Assembly (NCBI RefSeq): GCF_014651695.1
Contig: NZ_BMXJ01000005.1
Location: forward strand, 449,415 to 513,414
DNA length: 64,000 bases
Direction of reading: 5' to 3'
Source of the DNA: Nocardiopsis terrae
GTDB lineage: Bacteria; Actinomycetota; Actinomycetes; Streptosporangiales; Streptosporangiaceae
Shown here: piece after piece, positions 8,400-17,342 of the stretch
Position numbering within the stretch: position 1 is the stretch's first letter
Layout: each line of letters opens with the position of its first letter
Position numbers and translations under genes: made by a program
Notes under the pieces: model-generated
What the model saw: the letters and a program-made list of their open reading frames with translations, nothing else
The model's database searches: none
Told to the model about the DNA's origin: nothing

Positions 8400-9556
8400 C
8401 TTGCGTCCTTACCGTCGTCGTAGAAAACGTCGTCGCCCTCGTCCTCGGGCAACGGGAGTTCGGGGGTGGGCTTGTCGCCCCGGGCGATCGCCATGACCTC
8501 CCGGGCCAGTTCCGTGTCGGCGTCGCGGCGGCCCATCCGGGCGGCCGCCTCCGACATGGCCACGACCCGGTCGGTGTCGGTGAGCAGCGGGATGAGCTGG
8601 CCGGTGATCCACTCGACCGAGACGTCGGCGTTGCCGATCGACAGGCCGCCGCCCGCCTGGACGATCGGCTCGGCGTTCAGCGCCTGTTCCCCGTTGCCGA
8701 TGGCCAGTGGCACGAAGGCACCGGGCAGACCCACCGCGGTGAGTTCGGCGCAGGTCATCGCACCGGAACGGCACATGGCCACGTCGGCTGCGGCGTAGGC
8801 CATGTCCATCCGGTCCACGTAGGGGACGGCGACGTAGGGGACGCCGTCCTGGGTGAGGTCCTGGGGCTCGTCGGCGTTCTTCGGGCCGACGACGTGCAGG
8901 ACCTGCACGCCCGCGTCGCGGAAGGCCGCGGCCGCGTTGAAGGCGGTCTCGTTGAGGCGCTGGGCGCCCTGGGAGCCGCCGAAGATCAGGAGGGTGGGCA
9001 GGTCCGGACGCAGACCGAAGTAGGCGCGGGCCTTGTCGCCCATGGCCAGCCGGTCCAGCGAGGTGATCTGCTGGCGCAGGGGGATGCCGATGAAGCGCCC
9101 GTTTCGGATCTGGGTGTGGGGGTGACCGGTGAACACGTGGGGTGTGAGCCGCGCGCCGAGCCGGTTGGCCAGGCCCGGGAGGGGGTTGGCCTCGTGCACC
9201 ACGATGGGGATCTTCCGGCGCCGGGCCGCCAGGTAGCCGGGGGTGGCGACGTAGCCGCCGAAACCGACGATGACGTCGGCCTGGAGCTTGTCCAGGTGCT
9301 CACCCGCGGCGCTCAGTGCACCCGCGAGCTTGCCGGGGACCGTGAGCAGCTGCGGGGTGAGTCGACGCGGCAGGGGGACCGCCGGAATCAGGCCCAGTTC
9401 GTAGCCGCGCATGGGGACCAGCCTGGTTTCCAGTCCGCGCTCCGTTCCCAGGCAGAGGATCTCCGTGTCGGGGTCGATGCGCCGCAGCGCGTCCGCAAGG
9501 GAGAGTGCGGGCTCGATATGCCCGGCCGTGCCGCCTCCGGCTAGGGCTACCCTCAT
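8396..9556 (-). CDS. murG: MurG, lipid II-forming GlcNAc transferase
   Basis: MurG transfers GlcNAc from UDP-GlcNAc to lipid I on the inner face of the membrane, producing lipid II. The 386 residues show the family G-loops: ALAGGGTAGHIEPAL at the N-terminus, VGFGGYVATPGY, and the UDP-GlcNAc site FGGSQGAQRLNE. The C-terminal part has VDRMDMAYAAADVAMCRSGAMT, where the usual sequence is close to RAGAxT. An acidic tail of about 25 residues (EDEGDDVFYDDGKD) extends beyond the family core. The gene overlaps both neighbours by four bases, ftsW upstream and murC downstream, so it is part of a tightly coupled operon. Confidence 0.97.
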   Translation of the reverse strand: MRVALAGGGTAGHIEPALSLADALRRIDPDTEILCLGTERGLETRLVPMRGYELGLIPAVPLPRRLTPQLLTVPGKLAGALSAAGEHLDKLQADVIVGFGGYVATPGYLAARRRKIPIVVHEANPLPGLANRLGARLTPHVFTGHPHTQIRNGRFIGIPLRQQITSLDRLAMGDKARAYFGLRPDLPTLLIFGGSQGAQRLNETAFNAAAAFRDAGVQVLHVVGPKNADEPQDLTQDGVPYVAVPYVDRMDMAYAAADVAMCRSGAMTCAELTAVGLPGAFVPLAIGNGEQALNAEPIVQAGGGLSIGNADVSVEWITGQLIPLLTDTDRVVAMSEAAARMGRRDADTELAREVMAIARGDKPTPELPLPEDEGDDVFYDDGKDAR

Positions 9557-10947
9557 CGTCGCCGATTCCTCCTTGGCCGGTCACCCGCCGGGACCGGTCC
9601 GCTCTTGTGCTTTGCCGTTGTCTTGGTGCCGCGGGCCTCCGGCTTGCCCGGGGCACGAGGCGTGGTGGTGCGCCTGGACGCCGTCGAACCGCTCCTCTTG
9701 TGGACGGAGGCGACGACGTTGTCCAGGCCAAGCCAGCTTAGAGCCCTTTGGACCCAACTGGGACCCCGGGCCGCCAGGGCTTTCTGCGCCTGGGGCTCGT
9801 TGCGGGCGATGGCGAGCAGCACCCCGAGCGCGGTCATCGTCGGGATGAGCGAGGAGCCTCCGTAGGAGACCAGCGGAAGCGGGATACCGGTGACGGGGAC
9901 CAGGCCGATGACGGCGGCGATGTTGATCATCGCCTGGCCGAGGATCCAGGTCACGATGGCGAAGGCGGCCAGCCGGGAGAACGGGTCCTTGACCCGGAAG
10001 GCCACGCGCAGCCCGGCGTAGCCGAGCATGCCGAACAGGCCCAGCACCAGCAGGGTGCCGAGGAGTCCGAACTCCTCGCCGATGATGGCGAAGATGAAGT
10101 CGGTCTCGGCGAAGGGCAGAAAGCCCCACTTCTCCCGGCTGGCGCCGATACCGACGCCGAAGATCCCGCCGGTGCCCAGGGCGTAGAGGCCGTGCAGGGA
10201 CTGGAAGCCGGCGCCCTGGGGGTCCGCCCCCGGGTCGAGGAAGGCCGTGATGCGGGTGATCCGGAAGGGCTCGATGGCGATGACGATCCCGGCCAGCCCC
10301 AGGACCAGGAAGAACATGCCCACGAAGAGCTTGCCCGGAGCGCCCACCACCCAGAGCAGCCCCAGGAAGGTGAGCAGGAGGACCAGGGTGGTGGACAGAT
10401 CCGACCCCAGGAGCACGAGCAGGGTGAGCAGCCCGCAACCGGGCAGCAGCGGGATGAGCAGGTGCCGCCACTCGGTGAGCTCCTTGAGTTCCTCCTTGCG
10501 GGCGAGGATGTTGGCCCCCCACAGGGCGAAGGCGAGTTTGGCGGGCTCGGAGGGCTGCACGAGGACACCGCCGACCTCCAGCCAGCGGATCGCGCCGTTG
10601 ACCTCGGTGCCCTGGAAGGCGGTCAGCAGCAGCAGCGCAACGGACACGATCATCGCCGGGTAGCCGACGATCCGGAAGATCCACAGGGGCAGCTGGGAGG
10701 CGATCACCATGAGCGGCAGGCCGATCATCGCCGACACCAGCTGGCGCTGGAACACGGAGAACGCCGACCCGGTCTCGGTGATGGAGTTGACCATCGTCGA
10801 GGACAGCACCATCACCAGCCCCAGGGCGATGAGCATCACCCCGGTACCGAGGATCAGGTAGTAGGAAGTGAGGGGACGGTCCAGGGACCGGGCCCACTCA
10901 CGCCAGAGCACCCGGTCGCGCCCACCGACCGCTGTCGTCGCCGCCAT
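9553..10947 (-). CDS. ftsW: FtsW, septal SEDS peptidoglycan polymerase
   Basis: FtsW is a SEDS-family glycosyltransferase that polymerises lipid II at the septum with its partner transpeptidase FtsI. ATG 10947 gives 464 residues and has GGAGG six bases upstream; a longer frame to 11094 has no homologous extension. About ten transmembrane segments occupy residues 25-390. The family sequences include FAETDFIFAIIGEEFGLLG, where the periplasmic catalytic Asp region lies, and PLVSYGGSSLIPTM. The C-terminal 70 residues are basic and Ser/Thr/Pro-rich, a cytoplasmic extension common in actinobacteria and a plausible phosphorylation or FtsZ-contact region. It overlaps murG by four bases. Confidence 0.97.
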   Translation of the reverse strand: MAATTAVGGRDRVLWREWARSLDRPLTSYYLILGTGVMLIALGLVMVLSSTMVNSITETGSAFSVFQRQLVSAMIGLPLMVIASQLPLWIFRIVGYPAMIVSVALLLLTAFQGTEVNGAIRWLEVGGVLVQPSEPAKLAFALWGANILARKEELKELTEWRHLLIPLLPGCGLLTLLVLLGSDLSTTLVLLLTFLGLLWVVGAPGKLFVGMFFLVLGLAGIVIAIEPFRITRITAFLDPGADPQGAGFQSLHGLYALGTGGIFGVGIGASREKWGFLPFAETDFIFAIIGEEFGLLGTLLVLGLFGMLGYAGLRVAFRVKDPFSRLAAFAIVTWILGQAMINIAAVIGLVPVTGIPLPLVSYGGSSLIPTMTALGVLLAIARNEPQAQKALAARGPSWVQRALSWLGLDNVVASVHKRSGSTASRRTTTPRAPGKPEARGTKTTAKHKSGPVPAGDRPRRNRRR

Positions 10948-11130
10948 CCACACCCTCCGCACGATTCGCGCCTCAATACTTGCGTACCGGCGGGTCGGGA
11001 ACCGTGGACATTTCCCGCGTGTTGGCCATCTTTGGCCGTGGCGAGGGGCACAGTGGGCGGACAGGGGGAAGCCCGCGCGCCTTTGGTGACGCACGGGCTC
11101 CGATCAGTCACACGCCGTTCACGCCGGATG

Positions 11131-11148
11131 CCGGCGAAAACCCGCCGG
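11131..11148 (-). terminator. Stem-loop between murD and ftsW
   Basis: CCGGCG and CGCCGG flank a six-base loop about 28 bases after the murD stop. The stem is short and lacks a clear T tract, so it could attenuate rather than terminate. The 228-bp murD-ftsW gap is otherwise empty. Confidence 0.3.
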
Positions 11149-11175
11149 TGTCCGAACCACAACCTCCGTGACCGC

Positions 11176-12645
11176 TCAACCGAGCCGGTGCACGGCCTCG
11201 GCGAAGAAGCGTCCGCGCTCCGGGTAGTTGGTGAACATGTCCATGGAGGCGGCGGCCGGGGCAAGCAGCACCGTGTCGCCCTCCTCCGCCAGGGCGACGG
11301 CCTCGGCGACCACCGCGTCCATGACAGTGCGCTCCGGGGGCGCGTCGGCGGCAGGTCCTTCGACCTCCACCACCGGCACGTCCGGGGCATGTTTGGCCAG
11401 GGCCTCACGGATGCGTTCCCGGTCGGCACCGATCAGCACCGCACCGCGCAGACGGCCCGCCGCCCCGGCCACGAGGTCGTCGACCTCGGCGCCCTTGAGG
11501 AGGCCGCCCGCGATCCACACCACACTCGCGTAGGAGTTGAGGGAGGCTGCCGCGGCGTGCGGGTTGGTGGCCTTGGAGTCGTCCACGTAGTCGACACCGC
11601 CGACCGATGCCACATGCGCGATGCGGTGGGGCTCGGGGACGAAGGCGACCAGCCCGGCCCGCACCGAAGCAGGTGCGACCCCCACCGAGCGGGCCAGAGC
11701 GGCGGCGGCCAGGGCGTTGGCGACGTTGTGCGGCGCGGCCGGACGCACGTCGCCCAGGGTGGCGAGCTCCTCGGCGCTGCTGTGCGGCTGCTCCACGAAG
11801 GCGCGGTCCACGAGCAGGTCCTCGACCACACCGAGCTCACCGGCCCTGGGAGTGTCCAGGCGCAGGCCCACCAGGGGGGTGTGCGGGTCGCCCTCCTCCT
11901 CGGCCAGGCGCACCGACCAGTCGTCGGCGGTGTTGACCACGCGGATGGTCCCGCGCGCGAAGACCCTCCCCTTGGCCCGGGCGTAGGGCTCGAGCCCGCC
12001 GTGCCAGTCCAGGTGGTCGGAGGCGATGTTGAGGACGGTGGCCGCGTGCGGACGGACGCTGTTGGACCAGTGTAGCTGGAAACTGGACAGTTCCACCGCG
12101 AGGATGTCGTGGACACGGCCGTCGGCGTCGGGCAGTACCGCCTCGACGACGGGGGTCCCGACGTTGCCGACCGCGAGCGCGTCCCGCCCGTCCGCGCGCA
12201 GGATGGACTCCAGCATGCGCACGGTGGTGGTCTTGCCGTTGGTCCCGGTGATGGCGAGCCACACCTGGTCGGCGGGCTTGAGCCGCCAGGCCAGCTCCAC
12301 GTCCCCGATGATCTCGATACCGGCCTCGGCGGCCCTCGTGAGCAGCGGGGAGTCGGGGCGCCAGCCGGGCGAGGTGACGACGAGGCCGCAGTCCTCGGGC
12401 AGCGGGGTGTCGCCCAGAACGACCTCGGCTCCGGCCTCGGTCAGTGCGGCGGCCACGGGGCGGGTGGTCTCGTCGTCGCGTCCGTCCACGACGACCACCC
12501 GGGCGCCCCGGGCCAGGAGCGCCCTGGCGACGGGGGGACCGGAGACGCCGAGACCGGCGACGCAGACGCGTGCGCCCGCGAAGGGGTCGGGGCCACCTGC
12601 GGGTCCGGCGGAGCGGGGTGTGGCGGAAGAGTCGTGGTGCGGCAT
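11176..12645 (-). CDS. murD: MurD, UDP-MurNAc-L-alanine--D-glutamate ligase
   Basis: MurD adds D-glutamate to the growing UDP-MurNAc peptide. The 489-residue protein has a Rossmann-like first domain (ARVCVAGLGVSGPPVARAL), the P-loop ITGTNGKTTTVRML, the central motif LNIASDHLDWHGG and the C-terminal DDSKATNPHAAAASL, which is characteristic of MurD. An N-terminal 24-residue Pro/Gly-rich stretch precedes the core. The ATG at 12645 lies four bases after the mraY stop, so they are co-transcribed; a 228-bp gap separates it from ftsW downstream. Confidence 0.97.
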   Translation of the reverse strand: MPHHDSSATPRSAGPAGGPDPFAGARVCVAGLGVSGPPVARALLARGARVVVVDGRDDETTRPVAAALTEAGAEVVLGDTPLPEDCGLVVTSPGWRPDSPLLTRAAEAGIEIIGDVELAWRLKPADQVWLAITGTNGKTTTVRMLESILRADGRDALAVGNVGTPVVEAVLPDADGRVHDILAVELSSFQLHWSNSVRPHAATVLNIASDHLDWHGGLEPYARAKGRVFARGTIRVVNTADDWSVRLAEEEGDPHTPLVGLRLDTPRAGELGVVEDLLVDRAFVEQPHSSAEELATLGDVRPAAPHNVANALAAAALARSVGVAPASVRAGLVAFVPEPHRIAHVASVGGVDYVDDSKATNPHAAAASLNSYASVVWIAGGLLKGAEVDDLVAGAAGRLRGAVLIGADRERIREALAKHAPDVPVVEVEGPAADAPPERTVMDAVVAEAVALAEEGDTVLLAPAAASMDMFTNYPERGRFFAEAVHRLG

Positions 12646-12649
12646 GCCT

Positions 12650-13705
12650 CTACCTTGGCATCCATTCCAGATAGAACAGTCCGATGGCGATCGCCATGAA
12701 CAGGCCCTGGATGATCCAGAAACGGATCACGATGGTGGTCTCGGCCCAGCCCTTGAGCTCGAAGTGGTGCTGGAGCGGGGCCATCCGGAACACCCGTTTG
12801 CCGGTGAGGCGGAACGAGGTGATCTGGACCATCACGGACATGGTGATGATGACGAACAGGCCGCCGATGAGCAGCAGCAGGAGCTGGGTGCGGGTGGTGA
12901 TGGCCAGACCCACGATGAGTCCGCCCAGCGCCAGCGAGCCGGTGTCACCCATGAAGATCTTGGCGGGCGGGGCGTTGAACCACAGGAAGCCGATACAGGC
13001 GCCGAGCACGGCGGAGGCCACCACGGCGAGGTCCAGGGGGTCGCGGACCGTGTAGCAGCTGGAGGTGAGGGCCTCCACACAGGACTGGCGCAGCTGCCAG
13101 TTGCCGATGATGACGTAGGCGCACAGCGACAGGATGGTCGCGCCGGTGGCCAGGCCGTCCAGGCCGTCGGTGAGGTTCACCGCGTTGGAGAAACCGACGA
13201 TGAGGAACAGCGCCCAGATGACGAACGCGCCGATCATCAGCGGCGGACCGAAGTCGCGGAGGAAGGACAGCTGGGGGGCTGCCGGGGTGTAGCCGTACCC
13301 GTTGGGGAACTGGGTGACGCCGTAGGCGAAGCCCACGCCGACGACGGCCTGGCCCACCATCTTCGCGCCGCTGCGCAGACCCAGGCTGCGACGCTTGTAG
13401 ATCTTGATGAAGTCGTCCAGGAAGCCGACACAGCCCATGCCGACGAACAGGAACATCACCAGCAGGCCGGAGGCCGTGGGGGTGCTCCACAGCGCCAGGT
13501 GCGAACCGAAGTAGCCGATGACGGCACCGAGGATGATGACGATGCCGCCCATGGTGGGCGTGCCCTGCTTGGTCTTGTGGCCCTCGGGGCCGTCGTCGCG
13601 GACCTCCTGCCCGAACTTGAACCGGTACAGCAGCTTGATCAGCGGCGGCATGAGCAGCATGGAGACAATCAGCGAAAGCCCCGCCGCTACGGTGATGCCG
13701 ATCAC
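12650..13705 (-). CDS. mraY: MraY, phospho-MurNAc-pentapeptide translocase
   Basis: MraY joins UDP-MurNAc-pentapeptide to undecaprenyl phosphate to form lipid I. It is a 351-residue integral membrane enzyme with about ten helices. The Mg2+ and substrate motifs are present: FLDDFIKIYKRRSLGL, NAVNLTDGLDGLA, WFNAPPAKIFMGDTGS and the His-containing MAPLQHHFELKGW near the C-terminus. The sequence PTMGGIVIILG follows the first cytoplasmic loop. The start overlaps the murF stop by four bases. Confidence 0.98.
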   Translation of the reverse strand: MIGITVAAGLSLIVSMLLMPPLIKLLYRFKFGQEVRDDGPEGHKTKQGTPTMGGIVIILGAVIGYFGSHLALWSTPTASGLLVMFLFVGMGCVGFLDDFIKIYKRRSLGLRSGAKMVGQAVVGVGFAYGVTQFPNGYGYTPAAPQLSFLRDFGPPLMIGAFVIWALFLIVGFSNAVNLTDGLDGLATGATILSLCAYVIIGNWQLRQSCVEALTSSCYTVRDPLDLAVVASAVLGACIGFLWFNAPPAKIFMGDTGSLALGGLIVGLAITTRTQLLLLLIGGLFVIITMSVMVQITSFRLTGKRVFRMAPLQHHFELKGWAETTIVIRFWIIQGLFMAIAIGLFYLEWMPR

Positions 13706-15156
13706 TGGACATCACCCTTGGTGATGAGGTCGATAACCCTTTCGAGCGCAGCCACGCGCGATCCCTTCACAATGACGACGTCTCCTGTGCGCATCCGTTC
13801 GCGCACCGCGTCGGCTGCCGCCTCCGCGTCGGGAACCCGGATGCTCTCACCGCGCCACCGCCCCTGCTGGGCGGCGCGTTCAGCGCCGACGGCGATCCCC
13901 TCGGCCTGCGCGCCCACCACGACCAGGTGGGCCACACCGGTCTCTGCGGCCAGCTCACCCACCCTCTCGTGTTCGGCGCGGCCGTCATCGCCCAACTCCG
14001 CCATGTGGGCGAGCACGGCGATGGACCGACGGCCCCGGGCGAGCGCGCCCAGGGTGGTCAGCGCGGCACGCATCGACTCGGGGTTGGCGTTGTAGGCGTC
14101 GTTGACGAGAGTGGCACCGCGGTGTTCGGTGACCTCCATCCGCCAACGGCTGACCGGGGTCGCCGCACCGAGGGCGGCGGCGATGTCTTCGATGTCCATG
14201 CCCAGCTCGTCGGCGACGGCCGCGGCAGCCAGCGCGTTGCTGACCTGGTGGGCGCCGACCAGTCCCAACCGGACCCGGGCCGTGCGGCCGCGCAGGTTCA
14301 GGGTGAAGGACGGGGCGCCGTCGGCTTCCAGGACGACGTCGGTGGCGCGCACCCGTGCGTCCTCGGCGGTTCCGTAGAGCACCGTGCGGGCGGTGGTGCG
14401 CGAGGACATGGCGCGCACCCGGGGGTCGTCGGCGTTGAGGACGGCCACGCCGCCCTCGCCGCGCCGGTCGGTACCGGGCGGCAGGGACTCGACGAGCTCA
14501 CCCTTGGCCCTGGCGATGGCGTCACGGTCGCCGAACTCGCCCATGTGGGCGCTGCCGACGTTGAGGACGACGCCGATCCGGGGCGGGGCGACACGGCACA
14601 GGTGGGCGATGTGCCCGATCCCGCGGGCCGCGACCTCCAGCACCAGGTGCTTGGTTCCGGTATCGGAGCGGAGCACCGTGAGCGGGTGGCCGATCTCGTT
14701 GTTGAACGAGCCGGCGGGGGCCACGGTGGGGCCCATCCGCTGGACGACCTGGGCGACCAGGTCCTTGGTGGTGGTCTTCCCGGAGGAGCCGGTGATCCCC
14801 ACGACCTCCGTCCTGGCCGTCCCGCGCGCGGGGTCGCTGAGTTCGGTGGCCACGTGCCGGGCCAGCCGGGCCAGGGCTGCCACCACCTCGTCGTCGCCGC
14901 CGTCCACCAGCAGGTGGGGGGCGTCGACCGGGCGCGAGGCCAGAACCGCCACCGCACCGGCGGCGACGGCGGACTCGGCGAAGTCGTGTCCGTCGACCCG
15001 TTCACCGTTCAGGGCGACGAAGAGCGCTCCTGGCTCCACCTGTCGCGAGTCGATGACGACGGGGCCGTGGACGACGGCGTCGGGGCGCGCTGATCCGCCG
15101 ATGGCGGTTTGGGTGATCTCAGCGATCCGATCGAGCGTGAGCGCGATCAAATCCAC
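13702..15156 (-). CDS. murF: MurF, UDP-MurNAc-tripeptide--D-Ala-D-Ala ligase
   Basis: MurF adds the terminal D-Ala-D-Ala dipeptide. The 484 residues include the N-terminal substrate-binding domain (VVIDSRQVEPGALFVALNG), the P-loop GITGSSGKTTTKDL, NNEIGHPLTVLRS, the LNVGSAHMGEFG segment and the C-terminal VNDAYNANPESMRAAL. All are MurF rather than MurE features. It overlaps mraY by four bases downstream. It is separated from murE by 381 bp, unusual because murE and murF normally abut; a promoter-like -10 (TAAGGT, 15346-15341) in that gap suggests murF-mraY-murD can be transcribed separately. Confidence 0.97.
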   Translation of the reverse strand: MDLIALTLDRIAEITQTAIGGSARPDAVVHGPVVIDSRQVEPGALFVALNGERVDGHDFAESAVAAGAVAVLASRPVDAPHLLVDGGDDEVVAALARLARHVATELSDPARGTARTEVVGITGSSGKTTTKDLVAQVVQRMGPTVAPAGSFNNEIGHPLTVLRSDTGTKHLVLEVAARGIGHIAHLCRVAPPRIGVVLNVGSAHMGEFGDRDAIARAKGELVESLPPGTDRRGEGGVAVLNADDPRVRAMSSRTTARTVLYGTAEDARVRATDVVLEADGAPSFTLNLRGRTARVRLGLVGAHQVSNALAAAAVADELGMDIEDIAAALGAATPVSRWRMEVTEHRGATLVNDAYNANPESMRAALTTLGALARGRRSIAVLAHMAELGDDGRAEHERVGELAAETGVAHLVVVGAQAEGIAVGAERAAQQGRWRGESIRVPDAEAAADAVRERMRTGDVVIVKGSRVAALERVIDLITKGDVQ

Positions 15157-15537
15157 TCCTCATGTCAGGCCCGGCCCACGGCGCCCCAGGGGCGTTGGCC
15201 ACCCGGCCTCGGGTTCGGGTCAGGGGATGGCACCGCGGATACCGTGCGCGCGGTGCCGCGCCGGGCGACGGTTGCCGGCTTCGTACCGGGCCGTGGGCGC
15301 CACTGTGGGCGGCACGTGTCGGGCTGCGATTGCCGGACCTACCTTAGAACATGTTGAGGTGTCGGGGGTCCCGGCGGGGCCCTGTGTGGAGCAATATGCT
15401 CCACTTCGTGATCGTCGGTGGTCCGGCCGCCCATGACCCGTACGCGTGTGGGCGCGGGCGCCACCGGGACACGGCTCGCGGCCGTGCCCCGGAAACCGGA
15501 CCGCGCCGCACACGGCGCGTCCCCGCGTGTCGCGGGA
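15157..15537 (-). other. murE-murF intergenic region
   Basis: This 381-bp gap has no credible gene; the short frames here have no recognisable family. It holds a perfect 8-bp inverted repeat at 15386-15404 and, on the minus strand, a TAAGGT -10-like box at 15346-15341, about 185 bases upstream of murF. No matching -35 box is evident. Confidence 0.5.
15386..15404. promoter_or_regulatory. Inverted repeat upstream of murF (operator or stem-loop)
   Basis: The arms GTGGAGCA and TGCTCCAC are separated by three bases. Each arm begins with GTGGAG on its own strand, the same hexamer repeated in the mraZ promoter. The repeat lies about 40 bases upstream of the putative murF -10 box. It could be a protein-binding site or a small stem after murE. 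Confidence 0.45.
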
Positions 15538-17214
15538 TCAGAGCTGTTCAGGCGTCTTGTGAACGTCCTGGAGCGCGTTGCCGAGCCGCTCGCTCGCACG
15601 GGTGCGCAGAGCGTCCTCGATGGCCCCTCGCAGGACCTCGCGGTCGTCGAAGGGCAGAACCTCGCCCTTGACGTACTGACCGGTCTCGTGGCCCTTGCCC
15701 GCGACCACGACCACGTCACCGGGTCCGGTGCGGTGCACACCCAGGCCGATGGCATCCGCACGGTCGAACTCGATGGTGACACGCGCCCGCTGGTCCTCGG
15801 GAACCTTGGCCACACCCTCCAGCATCGCGGTGGCGATGGTGACGGGGTCCTCGGTACGCGGGTTGTCGTTGGTGATGATCAACTGGTCGGCCAGGCGTGC
15901 GGCGGCCTCGCCCATCAGCGGGCGTTTGGCCCGGTCACGGTCACCGCCGCAACCGACCACCATGGTGACCCGGCCCTCGGTGGTGGCCCGGAGGGCGCCC
16001 AACACGGCCTCGATGGCGCCGGGTTTGTGTGAATAGTCCACCAGTGCGGCGAAGTCCTGGCCGCCCGCGGGATCGCGGACCTCCACCGACTCCATGCGGC
16101 CCGGCACGCCCGGTGCCGCGGCCACACCGGCGATGGCGGTCTCCAGGGGCAGCCCGGCCTCGACCAGGCCGACGATGGCCGCCATGGCGTTGGAGACGTT
16201 GAACGGGCCGGGCAGCGCCACGGACGCCCGGGCCTCCATCCCGCCCGGACCGACGATGCGGAAGGTGCTGCCGGTAGCGCCCAGTTCGACGTCCACCGCG
16301 TTCCAGTCGGCTTCCATACCGTTCTCTGGGCCCGCGTCCGAGCAGCCCTGCACGGCGAACGTGGTCACCGGGACGTCGCCACGGCCCTGGACCATGTCCA
16401 CGAGCGCGCGGCCGAAGCGGTCGTCGGTGTTGACCACCGCGATGTCGCAGTACTCGGGGGTGAACAGGCGCGCCTTGGTCTCGAAGTAGTCGCGCAGGTC
16501 CGGGTGGAAGTCGAGGTGGTCCTGGGACAGGTTGGTGAAGACGGCGACGTCGTAGTGGGTGCCGCCGACGCGCCCCAGGGCCAGGGCGTGGCTGGAGACC
16601 TCCATGGCGGCTGCGGTGACGCCGCGCTCACGCATGACCGAGAAGAGGCCGTGCAGGTCGGTGGCCTCGGGGGTGGTCAGGGAGGAGGCGACTCGCTCGT
16701 CGCCCACCCTCATCTCCACGGTGCCGACCAGACCGGTGCTCATCCCGGCCTGGCGCATACCGGACTCGATCAGGTAGGTGATCGTGGTCTTTCCGCTGGT
16801 GCCGGTGGTGCCGACCAGGAGGAGGTCCTTGGCGGGGTCGTCGTAGACCCAGGCCGCCGCCGTGCCGAGCGCGGCCCGCGCGTCCGGCACGACCACCACG
16901 GGCAGACCGGTCTCGGCGGCACGGTCGGCCCCCGCGGCGTCGGTGAGGATGGCCGCTGCCTCGGCCTCGGCGGCCTGCTGCGAGAAGTCGGCGCCGTGCG
17001 CGCGGCTCCCGGGCAGTGCGGCGTACAGGTCGCCTTGGCGCACCTTGCGCGAGTCGTGGGTGATGCCGCGTACGTGCACCTCCCGGCCGGGCATCTCGGC
17101 TGGACGGTCCGCGCTCAGATCCGGGCGCAGAAGTGTGGTGTCCGGCCCGAGCAGCGCTGCGAGGGCGGACAGTGGACGGAGTTTGGTGTGTTCAGGTCGC
17201 ATTACCGGTGGCAC
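15538..17214 (-). CDS. murE: MurE, UDP-MurNAc-dipeptide--meso-diaminopimelate ligase
   Basis: MurE adds the third stem-peptide residue. The specificity motif DNPR (in IITNDNPRTEDP) indicates meso-diaminopimelate, and hence a DAP-type cell wall. The 558 residues contain the P-loop GTTGTSGKTTITYL, TTPEATDLHGLF, the MEVSSHALALGRV segment, FTNLSQDHLDFH and the C-terminal GKGHETGQ. The GTG at 17214 is preceded after six bases by TAACCT, a -10-like box, suggesting a leaderless mRNA; the ATG at 17202 is an alternative without a ribosome-binding site. The gene is divergent from mmuM and cut off from ftsI, so it must have its own promoter. Confidence 0.96.
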   Translation of the reverse strand: MPPVMRPEHTKLRPLSALAALLGPDTTLLRPDLSADRPAEMPGREVHVRGITHDSRKVRQGDLYAALPGSRAHGADFSQQAAEAEAAAILTDAAGADRAAETGLPVVVVPDARAALGTAAAWVYDDPAKDLLLVGTTGTSGKTTITYLIESGMRQAGMSTGLVGTVEMRVGDERVASSLTTPEATDLHGLFSVMRERGVTAAAMEVSSHALALGRVGGTHYDVAVFTNLSQDHLDFHPDLRDYFETKARLFTPEYCDIAVVNTDDRFGRALVDMVQGRGDVPVTTFAVQGCSDAGPENGMEADWNAVDVELGATGSTFRIVGPGGMEARASVALPGPFNVSNAMAAIVGLVEAGLPLETAIAGVAAAPGVPGRMESVEVRDPAGGQDFAALVDYSHKPGAIEAVLGALRATTEGRVTMVVGCGGDRDRAKRPLMGEAAARLADQLIITNDNPRTEDPVTIATAMLEGVAKVPEDQRARVTIEFDRADAIGLGVHRTGPGDVVVVAGKGHETGQYVKGEVLPFDDREVLRGAIEDALRTRASERLGNALQDVHKTPEQL

Positions 17215-17220
17215 GTGTGG

Positions 17221-17226
17221 AGGTTA
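17221..17226 (-). promoter_or_regulatory. murE: Candidate -10 box for leaderless murE transcript
   Basis: On the minus strand TAACCT ends six bases before the GTG start codon, the spacing expected when transcription begins at the start codon. No good -35 box is visible and no Shine-Dalgarno sequence precedes either possible start. Confidence 0.4.
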
Positions 17227-17342
17227 ACCGCTGCGGGGGGCCTGCTGGTAATTTCCACGCTGCGTTCTTCGGTGATTCCCTGGCCCGGGGTGCCTGGGAG
17301 CCGGGCGCCCCGGTGGGCGACGGTCTGGGGAGGGGTTTGTCG

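Noticed and set aside
6300..8423. A 707-residue plus-strand open frame over ftsQ and murC
   Set aside because: It is antisense to two unmistakable genes, has Arg/Ser/Pro-rich composition and no recognisable domain; long antisense frames are expected at this GC content.
9748..14095. Long plus-strand frames opposite ftsW, murD, mraY and murF
   Set aside because: They mirror conserved genes on the other strand and have low-complexity Gly/Gln/Asp composition without homology.
15347..15358. GAACATGTTGAG as a LexA (SOS) box
   Set aside because: The actinobacterial box needs GAAC-N4-GTTC; the spacing and second half do not match.
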